In this document: piece after piece, positions 9,455-19,075 of the stretch | Layout: every line of letters begins with the position of its first letter | How positions within the stretch are numbered: position 1 is the first letter of the stretch | From: an uncultured Paracoccaceae bacterium | GTDB taxonomy: Bacteria > Pseudomonadota > Alphaproteobacteria > Rhodobacterales > Rhodobacteraceae | DNA: 40,902 nt | Assembly: GCA_947497065.1 (NCBI GenBank) | Contig: CANMEQ010000010.1 | Coordinates: 1 to 40,902, forward strand | Reading direction: 5' to 3' | Program-made: the position numbers and the translations under genes | The notes under the pieces: generated by a model | Told to the model about the DNA's origin: nothing | Databases searched by the model: none | What the model saw: the letters and a program-made list of their open reading frames with translations, nothing else

Positions 9455-10633
9455 ATGACCGATAACACACCAGCAGAATTATCAGCCGCAGCCCCCGCCC
9501 GGCCGCGCGGCCGGCACTGGATGATTTTGCTGACGTTTCTCATTTTTGTTGTCGGCCCTACGGCTCTGACCGCTTGGTACATGTGGGAGCGCGCCGCGGA
9601 CAGGTATGTGTCAATCGCCGGCTTTTCCGTCAGAACCGAGGAAAGTAGCTCGGCAATTGAAAGCCTCGTGGGGCTCAGTGGATTGTCGGGCTCATCCTCC
9701 TCTGACACCGATATTTTGTACGATTTCATCCAAAGCCAAGAACTTGTCCGCGAAGTCGACGCCGAACTGGACCTGCGCAGCATTTGGAGCTCCGCTGATC
9801 CAGACCTTGATCCAATCTTTGCCTATCATCCTCCGGGCACGATTGAGGATCTCACAAAGTACTGGCGTAGAATGGTCAAGGTTTACAACGTTGGTTCAAC
9901 CGGATTGCTAGAACTTCGCGTGCAGGCCTTCACGCCACAAGAGGCGCAAAGAATTGCGCAGATGGCTTACGATCAAAGTTCAGAAATGATAAACGAACTC
10001 TCTGCAATTGCCCGCGAAGATTCCACGCGCTATGCGCGTGACGAACTTGACGCTGCAGTAGAGCGTCTCAAAACCGCTCGGGAAGCGATCACACAATTTC
10101 GAAACCGCACTCAAATCGTAAACCCCGAAGCATCTATCCAAAGTCAGATGGGCATCTTGTCCTCGTTGCAGAGTGATCTCGCCAACACCCTGATAGATCT
10201 TGATCTTTTGCTCCAAACGTCACGTGAAAGCGACCCGCGTGTCATTCAGGCGCAACAACGGATCGAAGCGATCGAGACGCGTATTGCTGATGAACGCACT
10301 AAACTTGGGCTGGGGTCGACCAATGGCGTTGCGACCGAAGCACAAGACAATGACACAGATGCTTTTGCCGACTTAATCGGCGAATATGAACGATTGATTG
10401 TTGACCAAACATTTGCGGAACAATCCTATACCGCGGCGCTCGCCGCTTACGACAGCAGTCTGGCCCAAGGTCGCAGACAAAGCAGATATTTGGCTGCCCA
10501 TGTAAGACCTACGCTCGCCGAATCCTCCGTCCATCCGGAGCGGATTAAGATAACATCCCTCGTTGCATTATTTGCATTCCTAAGCTGGGGTATTTTGACG
10601 CTGGCGGCTTACGCCCTACGCGATCGTCGCTAA
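9455..10633 (+). CDS. kpsE: Capsule export inner-membrane/periplasmic adaptor, KpsE/CtrB/BexC family
   Basis: 392 residues, close to the usual KpsE length. A cytoplasmic N-terminus is followed by a membrane helix (about 21-44), a long periplasmic region rich in predicted coiled coil (about 160-350, with heptad-like runs around 185-225 and 240-290), and a C-terminal membrane helix (about 366-388) ending in RDRR. Two terminal helices flanking a periplasmic coiled coil are the family's hallmark. These proteins link the KpsM/KpsT ABC transporter to the outer-membrane export channel. The stop lies 14 bases before the KpsT-like ATPase gene, so the two are co-transcribed. The ribosome site is weak. 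The symbol is given by family and gene context. Confidence 0.88.
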   Translation: MTDNTPAELSAAAPARPRGRHWMILLTFLIFVVGPTALTAWYMWERAADRYVSIAGFSVRTEESSSAIESLVGLSGLSGSSSSDTDILYDFIQSQELVREVDAELDLRSIWSSADPDLDPIFAYHPPGTIEDLTKYWRRMVKVYNVGSTGLLELRVQAFTPQEAQRIAQMAYDQSSEMINELSAIAREDSTRYARDELDAAVERLKTAREAITQFRNRTQIVNPEASIQSQMGILSSLQSDLANTLIDLDLLLQTSRESDPRVIQAQQRIEAIETRIADERTKLGLGSTNGVATEAQDNDTDAFADLIGEYERLIVDQTFAEQSYTAALAAYDSSLAQGRRQSRYLAAHVRPTLAESSVHPERIKITSLVALFAFLSWGILTLAAYALRDRR

Positions 10634-10647
10634 ATCGAGCCATCGAT

Positions 10648-12306
10648 ATGATCGTTTTGCGCAATCTCACCAAAACATTTACCATAAACGGGCGCAGTAA
10701 CACTGTCGCCGACAACCTTAACGCTGTGTTTCCTACCGGGCGTTCTGTGGGCCTTTTGGGCCGAAACGGCGCTGGAAAATCAACGCTGCTAAAATTGATC
10801 GCGGGCACATCGACCCCCAACTGGGGTGAAGTTTTGTCCACCGGGTCAATTTCGTTTCCTGTTGGTTTAGCCTCTTCAATGCACGGTGATCTGACTGGCG
10901 CCCAAAACACTCGTTTCGTTGCGCGCATCTATGGGGCTGATACTCAATCTTTGATGGACTGGGTCGAAGATTTTGCAGAACTCGGCGAACATTTCCACCT
11001 CCCCGTACGGTCATATTCGTCCGGCATGAAAGGGCGCCTTTCGTTTGGTATTAATATGGGGCTCGCCTTTGACACCTATCTCGTCGATGAAGTCACTGCC
11101 GTTGGTGACGCCTCATTTCGCCGCAAATCGAGTGAGGTTTTTCAAGCGCGCATGAAAACATCTGGCGCGATTTTTGTCAGTCATTCCATGGGTCAACTGC
11201 AAGACCTGTGCGAAGCGGGAGCCTTGTTAGAAAATGGCAAGCTGGCATACTACGAGGACATCAATGAGGCGATCGACCGCTATCTTTTCAGCCTCGACCC
11301 GGATCGTACAAAAGCCTCCGCAACCCCCGCACGAGATGACAACATGGTGCGCCTCCCAGACGGAGTGCGTCTTCTTTATGGATTAGGTCTCCCGAACACG
11401 CGCGCAAATTGGATTTTCAATTGTATGCGCCGCCACCCTCAATGCCTAACTGCAGGAGTGCCTGAAACGCACTACTTCGACATCAGGTCGGGACGAAACC
11501 GCAAAATACTGTCTCAACGCCGCAATAAGCTGACCGAATTGGCCGCTAAACAAAAAACATCCAAGTCGAAATCGGACCAAACGAAGATTCTCACACAGAT
11601 CAGCGATGCAACAGCGCTCTTGCAAGTCCATTCGGCCCCGGGCGAAGGCGACATGCGGCATGAGGCATACATTGATTACATGCTCAGACGTCGTCGCAAA
11701 CAACCGGTTCTTTGCGATCTCACACCAGATTACGCGCGCCTGCGCCAATTGGATTTTTCAGATATGGCAGGCCTGGGCAACGGGATGTTCGTGGTCGTTC
11801 TCAGGGATCCGGTAGATCGGTATTGGGAAGAGCTATGTTTGGACATACCAGAAGATAAACGGACGATCGAAACATGCGCCGAACAATTGCATAATATCCT
11901 CAGCCTAGATGGAGCTGAAGTCGTGGGTTTGCGACCAATTTCAGATTACGCACGCATGTTATCGCGCCTGTTACCCGCGGTCCCCAGGGACCAATTGACA
12001 GTTTTATTCCACGAAGACATCGAAGATGAAACCACACGGCTGGCTGTGCTTGAAAAGCTGACAGATGCGTTGGAAATTGATAATCTTTCTGTCGAGAAAC
12101 GACCTGATTTCGAACAGGCACCAGGCATTCCTCAATTACCAAAGGAACTTGGTCGCAAATTGTGTGAGGCCCTCATGCCTCAATATGAGGCTGCATACGC
12201 AGCCTTCGGCGTAGACGTCCCGACACAGTGGCGGTGGCGTCCTGAAAACTTGGACGTTCCTGAAGCCAGCGTGGCCCTCCTACCCGAAATCTCAACCGCG
12301 TCGTGA
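10648..12306 (+). CDS. kpsT: KpsT-type ABC transporter ATPase fused to a degenerate sulfotransferase-like domain
   Basis: 552 residues, about 330 longer than ordinary KpsT. Residues 1-220 are a complete polysaccharide-export ATPase: Walker A GRNGAGKS (38-45), signature SYSSGMKGR (122-130), Walker B YLVDE (144-148) and switch His179. Residues about 240-530 resemble a PAPS-dependent sulfotransferase. LPNTRANW (248-255) sits where the 5' phosphosulfate loop (usually KxGTT/S) should be, followed by RRHP and PETHYFD. VVVLRDPVDRYWEEL (382-396) matches the 3' phosphate motif, although the usual serine is missing. The loop lysine is replaced by Asn250, so catalysis is doubtful; the domain may bind the polymer or act as a regulator. 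The gene ends 25 bases before a strong terminator. The ATPase call is firm and the tail call is moderate. Confidence 0.88.
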   Translation: MIVLRNLTKTFTINGRSNTVADNLNAVFPTGRSVGLLGRNGAGKSTLLKLIAGTSTPNWGEVLSTGSISFPVGLASSMHGDLTGAQNTRFVARIYGADTQSLMDWVEDFAELGEHFHLPVRSYSSGMKGRLSFGINMGLAFDTYLVDEVTAVGDASFRRKSSEVFQARMKTSGAIFVSHSMGQLQDLCEAGALLENGKLAYYEDINEAIDRYLFSLDPDRTKASATPARDDNMVRLPDGVRLLYGLGLPNTRANWIFNCMRRHPQCLTAGVPETHYFDIRSGRNRKILSQRRNKLTELAAKQKTSKSKSDQTKILTQISDATALLQVHSAPGEGDMRHEAYIDYMLRRRRKQPVLCDLTPDYARLRQLDFSDMAGLGNGMFVVVLRDPVDRYWEELCLDIPEDKRTIETCAEQLHNILSLDGAEVVGLRPISDYARMLSRLLPAVPRDQLTVLFHEDIEDETTRLAVLEKLTDALEIDNLSVEKRPDFEQAPGIPQLPKELGRKLCEALMPQYEAAYAAFGVDVPTQWRWRPENLDVPEASVALLPEISTAS

Positions 12307-12331
12307 GACGGAAAACGCTCAAAAGATTTGT

Positions 12332-12366
12332 AAGCCCGCCCCTGCGGCATCTGCAGGGGCGGGCTT
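12332..12366 (+). terminator. Rho-independent terminator between convergent genes
   Basis: A perfect 14-base-pair stem (12332-12345 with 12353-12366), GC-rich with a 7-base loop, is followed on the plus strand by a T-rich run (TTTTTC, overlapping the end of the stem). It ends the kpsE-kpsT transcript. The same hairpin lies just past the stop of the minus-strand RTX gene and could also act in that direction, but the minus-strand T run is poor. Confidence 0.9.
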
Positions 12367-12370
12367 TTTC

Positions 12371-15300
12371 TTAAACCAGTAAGAAGTCGCTTTCTGACAA
12401 AGATGTCGATGGATCAAATGTCGCAATCAAAGACATACCGCCAGAACCTGTTGTGTTTAAATCAACCCACAACTCTCCAGTTGGCTGATTATAGATGAGG
12501 TAATCGTTGCCGTCTTGCGCTTCGGTTCCTTGATGCAAAATCCCACGGGGCAATGCACCGGTCGGGAAAATACCGTCAGGAACATCAATCCAAATGCGGT
12601 CAACACCAGCTTCAAAATCGGTGATCACATCCGTACCGAGCTGCGCGTTACCGGGCACTTCAAAGACGAAGCTATCCGCACCTGCGCCGCCAGTCAGAAT
12701 GTCTGCACCAGCGCCACCAGCGATGATATCATTGCCCGCCCCGCCCTCGATCGTGTCGGCTTGATCGCCACCGACAACAGTATCATCGCCATCGCCACCA
12801 GCGACGTTGCCACCGACGCGGTCACCTAGTGTTATTTTGTTTCCGCTGTCGGACAGGTTGATCAAACGTGCCCCATCCACGATCAAATCAGCAGCGTCAG
12901 AAATTGTGCTGCTGTTCAACCGCATATCACCTGTGTCGCCAATGTTGACTGTGATCTGGCCTGCGTCAGACTGGTTAATTACGCCTTGCCGCACCTCAAG
13001 CGCCAAATTGCCTTGGGTCGAAATTGAGAAATCGAAAATATCAACGCCAGACAAGGCCCCAATATTATCGACAACTTCTGACACGTTCCCAACTTCTACA
13101 ATGAGCGTATCTGTGCCCGTTCCCATGATTGCTTCAAAATCAGATGCATCTACGTGCTGACGGCTAATCGTGAATACGTCGTCACTTTGTGTACCGAGGA
13201 TAAAGCGCTCGTCCGCATTTGCACTGTCAACAATACCTGGCAAGGACGTGTCAGTTACAAACTCAACATTGCTTGGCCGCGCATTGCCAGCACCGGTTGC
13301 GTCACGCAAACGGATTGAAGCATCTAGGCCCATGTCGACGACCAAATCTGCGCCATCAAAACTGAACCTCAGATCACTGATACTGCTGTAAGCTGTCCCT
13401 TCAAGAACCAGCACATCGCCACTGCTTCCAAATTCAAAGTCGCGAATTTGATCGTTTCCATCCCCAATTCGGTAGATAAAACGGTCACTGCTGCCGCCGC
13501 CAGTCATGTCGTCATCATTCAGACCGCCACGCAACGTATCAGCACCGCTGCCGCCAAACAGTTGGTCACTGCCGATCCCAGTGTTCAACGTCCCACCACG
13601 CTCATCGGCGGTTACGATGTCTGGGCGTTCACCGCTTTCAAGATACAAGAACGTGACATCGTTCGCATCAATCGTTGAATCTGGGTGCTCAATTGGCACG
13701 CCAGGGTTCACGGCTTGCCACTGTGGGAACACGTTCAATGGATAATCCTGCGTCGACGATTCTACTCGGACAATATTATCCGCATCGGGGCTACCGTGGA
13801 AGTTGATGTCGCGGTTCGTCTGCGTGACATAGATTTCGTTGTAGTGTTCCGCATGGAAAGACGAGAACAAAACAGAGTGGCGCGCATCGACCGATGTCGC
13901 ATCGTTGACCACTGTCTTAAACGATTCTACGAAATAGTAGTGATACCCGTTCGACGGCCCTTTGTTATGCGCACCTTCTGCATAGAGATCATCACCCGTC
14001 ACCTCATACGTCCGCTGGAAGCGGAACGCGTGAGAGGCCGCATCAATAACACTCACGTTTGAAATTGAAGAATTCTCAACGGCATCCAGTTCAATCGCAG
14101 CGATCGAAACCCAAGCATCATCCAACGTATTGGTAAAGTTGAACGGGTCCTCGGTTTCGCCCCATTGCCCTGACACAGTGAAATCTGACAACACAACGTT
14201 TTTCAGATACGTCGACTGGCGGACAGATGCGATGTCTGCTTCAAATGTAAATGGCAACGCCTCTTGTAGGGTGATCATATTGCCGTCAATCTCGGTAATA
14301 CGCGAGCGGAATTCACGCAGATACGTGTCTTCTGCACGATCGAGCTCCGGTTCAGCCCAATCAGAGTTTCCAGTCTCCGCTAGCCACGTCTCGTCGTTTT
14401 CCTGATGAATAAACAACAGGTCGCCCACACCAAGCTCGTGATCTTCTGACAGCGTGATCTGATATGTTCCCTGCGCAGCATCAACAGCAATGGTGGACAG
14501 GTTTTCAAACAGCTCCTGGCCGTCCGGCTGCACTAAGATTGCTTCACCTGCATTTTCATTTGTCTGCGCCATGCGCAAAATAGTCTGCCCTTCGCCCGCA
14601 CCTTTCAACGTAATGTCTGACCGATCAATCCGCAGTGTTTCAGTGATGTCATATGTGCCAGCGGCCAAATTAATGGTCGAACCACTTGGTGCGCCATTTA
14701 GAAGGTTCTGCAGTTCTTCTAGCGGTGTTGTGCTATCTACGTTGAAAACACGTGCATCCTGTCCGGGTAGCACCGCATCACGCAGGTCCAAATTCGGGCC
14801 AGCTGCCCCTTCAAGTGTCACATCCAAACCATCTGCCGTGAGCCGCACGTCTCTTCCGGAAATAGAGACATTGATATCACGTGCACTCGTGATGGTGTCG
14901 ATCGCTGACAAATCGATACGTTCAAGAAAGCTCAGCGTATCCAAATCCGTAATTACGACTGGTCCGGCGCCCTTTTCGATCACGAACAGGTCATCACCAT
15001 CGCCGCCAGTCATCGTCGTGGCACCAGAGTCAGCTGTTGCAAACAGCTCGTCCTCTCCGTCACCACCGTTCAGGGTGTCGCTTCCTTCACCACCAAACAG
15101 TGTGTCGTTGCCTCCATCGCCATTCACCGTGTCGTCACCCGCGCCGCCGAACAACGTGTCATCCAAAAGACCACCGTTGATTTGATCGTCACGTGCGCCG
15201 CCAATGATTTTATCTGACCGCGATCCGCCAGTTACGAAGCCCGCATAGTCATCCGAAATGGTCACATTCTGGCCGGTGACATTGCGCAGCGTCACCTCAC

Positions 15301-17581
15301 CGGTGCCCTCCAGCGTCACAACACCATCGTCAAAAGCCGCATCAACAATCAAAGAATTGGCGCCGTTTTTGATCAACAAGGTCCCATCGTCAGACTGCGC
15401 AACCATCCGTGGGTCAACACGCACAGCCAAATCTCCGGTGGTCGCCGTCATGTCGATTACGTCGATACCTTGCATGCCTTGCAGCAATTCATACGACAAC
15501 TCGCGGTCTTCACCGGTGATCCGAAAGACGTCTTCACCTGCGCCGCCATCGAACACATCACTGCCCGACAGGTTGGCAAACTGACCTGACACTTCAAAAA
15601 TCTGGCCCTCGTCTCCGGCAACAAAATTATCGTTTTCCGCAGTGAACACAAAATCTGCAGGGGTCGACAGCTGCTCAGCAAACGTCACAAAATCCCCCGC
15701 CGTCGGCAAAACAAAATTATTTTCCGTCAGCAACGCAGCAACCGCTTCTGGAACACGCAATGTCGTGCCCTGCCCCAGATCGAAAACACCAAAACCCGCG
15801 TCAACTGTATACGATAGGTCGAGAGTAAAATCGGCGCCCATTGCGCGAAGGTCGATCCGCTCATAGGTGTCCGTCACGTCAAAGTCAGTAAGGGTCAAGT
15901 CTTCGCCGACAGATACAACAAACGTGTCAGAGCCCGTTCCACCAGCAACCGTATTTGCGCCTGCGCCACCTGTCAGAACATCACTGCCAACGCCCCCATC
16001 AAGCGCGTCATCGCCCGTACCACCATCTAGCCGGTCGTGGCTTGCATCACCGCTTAGGGAGTCATTGCCAGCACCACCGTTGATGATATCACGATCGTCT
16101 CCGCCAGACAGAACATCTGCGCCCTCGTTCCCCAAGATCGTGTCGGCACCATCGTTGCCTGAAATGCTGTCCGCTTTCGCGCCCCCAATAATTTTGTCAG
16201 CTTGCGACCCACCGACAATCGTTCCTGAATACTGATCTGATACCGTGATGTTTTGACCATCGGCATTGCGCAACGTGATTTGGCCGGTGCCTTCTAGCGT
16301 TACGACACCGTCGCCAAACGCCGCATCTACGATCATGTCATTTTCGCCGTTCTTAACCAGCAACGCACCGTCATCAGATTGGCTCACCATCGCATCACTG
16401 ATGCTCATCCCCAGGCTGCCCGTAGCGCCCGACATGTCGATAACGTCGATGCCGCTCATCCCAACAACAAGCGCTTCAGACAATGATCGATCGCTGCCTG
16501 AAATTCGCAAAGTGTCTAAGTCAGCGCCGCCTATGAAAACATCGTCACCCGAGAGCTTAGAAAAGACACCTGAAATACCAAAAATCTGCTTACCAGTACC
16601 GCCAACAAACGTGTCGGTTGCATCCGTGAATTGAAAATCTGCGATCTGGGAAAGCCCTTGCGCGCGTGATGTGAACGCACCGTCATCTGGCAAAATAAAA
16701 CTATCACGGGTTACTTGTGCTGCGGCGGCCGACGTCAAACGCAGCGTTGTCCCACCACCAAGATTAAGCGTGGCATATGTACCGTCATCGATGAAGTTCA
16801 GATTGAAATTTAGGTTCGTGCCCAAGCCGCGCAGATCGATGAATTCATACGCGTTGGTCACTTCAAAGTCTTCAATCGTAAGCGTCTCACCCAGTGCAAC
16901 CACAAACGTATCTGCGCCGAACCCACCGTCAGATGTGTTCGTGCCAGCACCACCCGTTAGAACATCACCCTCAGATCCACCATCCAGCGCATCGTCACCA
17001 GCACCACCGTTCAGAATATCATAGCCGGCATTTCCCGTCAGACTATCGTTACCTGCCCCACCAGATAGGCTATCGTTGTTTGCACCACCGCGCAGCACGT
17101 CGGCACCATTACCACCAGCCAAAACATCTATTCCGCTGCCCCCATCAACACGCCCAGAAACACCATCGGCCACCGTTACCCACTGCAGGTCACCGTCGGA
17201 TAGACTGACCTGCCCTGTTCCTTCTATTACAAATCCTTCACGGCCACCTGCCTCGCGCAAATCAAGCGTCAAGGGATCACCATCAAACTTGATCGTAAAT
17301 GTTCCATCGTCCGACTGGTCCAACAAGAACTCCAGCGCCTTCAATGTCACATCGGGCGCGCTAGACACATCGACCACATCCAACCCGGTAAAGCCGGCCA
17401 GCCGATCCGTCCCAAGACCTAACGAAGATGTGCGCTCTGCCAGCAACGTGTCGATACCTGCACCTAATTCCACGCTATCTCCGGCCTCAACGTTCGCAAC
17501 GTTAGACGGGAACTCGACAATATCACTGTCTGCTGTTCCTACGATCGTATCTAAGCCCGTGGTCAATCGAAAGTTTGTCAT
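12371..17581 (-). CDS. Giant modular RTX protein with beta-helix domain, type I secreted
   Basis: 1736 residues from the chosen start. I prefer the ATG at 17579-17581 (MTNFRLTTGLDTIVG) over an in-frame ATG at 17638, because a GGGG ribosome site precedes it and similar RTX proteins start this way. Three tandem modules of about 310-328 residues each contain a QSDDG motif, a VTLEGTG-like strand, RTX calcium-binding nonapeptides (about 140-230, 457-560, 782-853) and a DTFVV-type closing segment. Residues about 945-1310 look like a right-handed parallel beta-helix (opening STINLAAGTYDITETLRI, as in pectate-lyase-like proteins). Two more RTX blocks follow (about 1328-1373 and 1587-1638). The tail GELWVDLN...DFLLV is a typical type I signal. 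It may bind or modify the capsule. No catalytic residues can be named. Confidence 0.9.
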   Translation of the reverse strand: MTNFRLTTGLDTIVGTADSDIVEFPSNVANVEAGDSVELGAGIDTLLAERTSSLGLGTDRLAGFTGLDVVDVSSAPDVTLKALEFLLDQSDDGTFTIKFDGDPLTLDLREAGGREGFVIEGTGQVSLSDGDLQWVTVADGVSGRVDGGSGIDVLAGGNGADVLRGGANNDSLSGGAGNDSLTGNAGYDILNGGAGDDALDGGSEGDVLTGGAGTNTSDGGFGADTFVVALGETLTIEDFEVTNAYEFIDLRGLGTNLNFNLNFIDDGTYATLNLGGGTTLRLTSAAAAQVTRDSFILPDDGAFTSRAQGLSQIADFQFTDATDTFVGGTGKQIFGISGVFSKLSGDDVFIGGADLDTLRISGSDRSLSEALVVGMSGIDVIDMSGATGSLGMSISDAMVSQSDDGALLVKNGENDMIVDAAFGDGVVTLEGTGQITLRNADGQNITVSDQYSGTIVGGSQADKIIGGAKADSISGNDGADTILGNEGADVLSGGDDRDIINGGAGNDSLSGDASHDRLDGGTGDDALDGGVGSDVLTGGAGANTVAGGTGSDTFVVSVGEDLTLTDFDVTDTYERIDLRAMGADFTLDLSYTVDAGFGVFDLGQGTTLRVPEAVAALLTENNFVLPTAGDFVTFAEQLSTPADFVFTAENDNFVAGDEGQIFEVSGQFANLSGSDVFDGGAGEDVFRITGEDRELSYELLQGMQGIDVIDMTATTGDLAVRVDPRMVAQSDDGTLLIKNGANSLIVDAAFDDGVVTLEGTGEVTLRNVTGQNVTISDDYAGFVTGGSRSDKIIGGARDDQINGGLLDDTLFGGAGDDTVNGDGGNDTLFGGEGSDTLNGGDGEDELFATADSGATTMTGGDGDDLFVIEKGAGPVVITDLDTLSFLERIDLSAIDTITSARDINVSISGRDVRLTADGLDVTLEGAAGPNLDLRDAVLPGQDARVFNVDSTTPLEELQNLLNGAPSGSTINLAAGTYDITETLRIDRSDITLKGAGEGQTILRMAQTNENAGEAILVQPDGQELFENLSTIAVDAAQGTYQITLSEDHELGVGDLLFIHQENDETWLAETGNSDWAEPELDRAEDTYLREFRSRITEIDGNMITLQEALPFTFEADIASVRQSTYLKNVVLSDFTVSGQWGETEDPFNFTNTLDDAWVSIAAIELDAVENSSISNVSVIDAASHAFRFQRTYEVTGDDLYAEGAHNKGPSNGYHYYFVESFKTVVNDATSVDARHSVLFSSFHAEHYNEIYVTQTNRDINFHGSPDADNIVRVESSTQDYPLNVFPQWQAVNPGVPIEHPDSTIDANDVTFLYLESGERPDIVTADERGGTLNTGIGSDQLFGGSGADTLRGGLNDDDMTGGGSSDRFIYRIGDGNDQIRDFEFGSSGDVLVLEGTAYSSISDLRFSFDGADLVVDMGLDASIRLRDATGAGNARPSNVEFVTDTSLPGIVDSANADERFILGTQSDDVFTISRQHVDASDFEAIMGTGTDTLIVEVGNVSEVVDNIGALSGVDIFDFSISTQGNLALEVRQGVINQSDAGQITVNIGDTGDMRLNSSTISDAADLIVDGARLINLSDSGNKITLGDRVGGNVAGGDGDDTVVGGDQADTIEGGAGNDIIAGGAGADILTGGAGADSFVFEVPGNAQLGTDVITDFEAGVDRIWIDVPDGIFPTGALPRGILHQGTEAQDGNDYLIYNQPTGELWVDLNTTGSGGMSLIATFDPSTSLSESDFLLV

Positions 17582-17907
17582 AAACACCCCAAAGTTTTTT
17601 CCGGTAGTCAGCCCCTGACCCCGTCCCTGTATTTCCATTCACATCCGCGCACCAAAACGACACGTTGTTCGACCGTACTGTCGCGAAAAATTTATTAAAG
17701 AACTTTAAAAATTTTACTGAAAAACACTAACGTGTTTACTTAGGGTAACTTTTTTTACAAGAATTTTAATTCTTATCATGTCGAGCATTGCTTTTTAACA
17801 ACCTCAAAACCGTTGCTGGCGAGCAAGAAAAAAATATGCAATCTATCGGGCATATCGACTTGGCTCGAAAAAAACTGATATTAAAAGAAAAAATTTGGAG
17901 ACACCTA
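17582..17907. promoter_or_regulatory. AT-rich divergent promoter region between RTX gene and ugd
   Basis: 326 bases separate the two divergent starts. The section 17690-17790 is strongly AT-rich. A 6-base inverted repeat, AAACAC-4-GTGTTT, at 17722-17737 could be an operator or chance. The ugd frame is open upstream to 17788, but the extension lacks conservation with known Ugd proteins. No promoter boxes can be assigned with confidence. Confidence 0.35.
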
Positions 17908-19074
17908 ATGAAAATCGCTGTTGCAGGCATTGGATACGTAGGTTTGGCGAATGCAGTTCTGCTCGCTCAAAATCACGAAGTTGTAGCGATTGATCTTGAT
18001 GAACAACGTGTGGCCATGGTCAATAATGGTCAAAGCCCTATCGTTGACCCCGATATTGAAGAATACCTTGCGAACAAGGACCTCAACCTACGGGCAACGA
18101 CAGATCACAAAGAGGCCTATATGGATGCACAATTTATAATTGTAGCAACCCCTACGAATTACGACTCCGTAACCAATCACTTCGATACCAGTTCCGTCGA
18201 AGCGGTCATCCGCCAAGCAACAGCTGTGCAACCCGGGGCAACGATCGTTGTTAAATCCACCATTCCGGTCGGGTTTATTAACGGCGTCCGTGCATCACAA
18301 AATCTTTCCAACGTGCTGTTCAGTCCAGAATTTTTGCGCGAAGGCCGTGCGCTCTACGATAATTTACACCCATCACGTATCGTCATCGGCGAGCAATCGG
18401 ATCGCGCTCAAGTGTTTGCAAACCTTCTCATCGAAGGCGCGATAACCAAAGACGTACCGGTTTTGCTTACCGATCCATCAGAAGCCGAGGCGATCAAACT
18501 GTTCGCGAACACTTACCTCGCGATGCGAGTTGCGTATTTTAACGAACTTGACAGCTACGCACTCACACACGGTATGGATTGCCGCCAAATCATCGAAGGC
18601 GTTGGCTTGGATCCACGCATTGGATCCCACTACAATAACCCTTCGTTCGGATATGGCGGTTACTGCTTGCCTAAAGACACCAAGCAGCTTTTGGCAAATT
18701 ACTCAGAAGTCCCTCAGAGCCTCATCGCAGCCATCGTCGATGCGAACAAAACCCGCAAATCCTTTATCGCCGACCGCATTTTAGCGCGTGGACCGAAAAC
18801 AGTCGGCATTTACCGCCTCGTCATGAAGGCCGGATCTGACAACTTTAGACAAAGCTCGATCCAAGGCATCATGAAACGCCTTAAAGCAAAAGGGATAGAG
18901 GTTCTCGTGTATGAACCCGCCCTAGATGCGCCTGATTTCTTCAATTCTCCAGTTTTGTCAGACTTGGAAGACTTTAAATCCCGGTCAGATGTTATCGTCG
19001 CCAACCGCATGACCGATGATATCGCTGATGTAGAGGAAAAGGTATTCACGCGCGATCTGTTTGGCAGCGACTAG
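17908..19074 (+). CDS. ugd: UDP-glucose 6-dehydrogenase
   Basis: 388 residues from the ATG at 17908, which has a GGAG ribosome site; this is the same length as Escherichia coli Ugd, which it resembles along its whole length. It oxidises UDP-glucose to UDP-glucuronate with two NAD+. Visible signatures are the Rossmann loop GIGYVG (7-12), the [20 protein letters not shown] block (about 138-157), the active-site segment [12 protein letters not shown] with nucleophile Cys253, and the C-terminal [11 protein letters not shown]-glucuronate is a common acidic building block of capsules exported by KpsMT systems. The next gene, a KpsM-like permease, starts one base after the stop. An upstream in-frame extension to 17788 is rejected because it has no family counterpart. 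Confidence 0.97.
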   Translation: MKIAVAGIGYVGLANAVLLAQNHEVVAIDLDEQRVAMVNNGQSPIVDPDIEEYLANKDLNLRATTDHKEAYMDAQFIIVATPTNYDSVTNHFDTSSVEAVIRQATAVQPGATIVVKSTIPVGFINGVRASQNLSNVLFSPEFLREGRALYDNLHPSRIVIGEQSDRAQVFANLLIEGAITKDVPVLLTDPSEAEAIKLFANTYLAMRVAYFNELDSYALTHGMDCRQIIEGVGLDPRIGSHYNNPSFGYGGYCLPKDTKQLLANYSEVPQSLIAAIVDANKTRKSFIADRILARGPKTVGIYRLVMKAGSDNFRQSSIQGIMKRLKAKGIEVLVYEPALDAPDFFNSPVLSDLEDFKSRSDVIVANRMTDDIADVEEKVFTRDLFGSD

Positions 19075-19075
19075 C

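Noticed and set aside
14490-15185. 231-codon plus-strand frame opposite the giant RTX gene
   Set aside because: Antisense shadow of repetitive RTX coding sequence: low-complexity Ser/Pro product and no ribosome site. The same applies to 13170-13391, 16266-16634 and 17076-17618.
16900-17160. Short regular repeats that could suggest a CRISPR array
   Set aside because: They are codons for GGxGxDxxx calcium-binding nonapeptides in frame; no conserved repeat-spacer structure.
17788-17907. N-terminal extension of Ugd by 40 residues
   Set aside because: The protein from 17908 matches the standard 388-residue Ugd length and has its own ribosome site; the extension is Lys/Asn-rich intergenic-like sequence.
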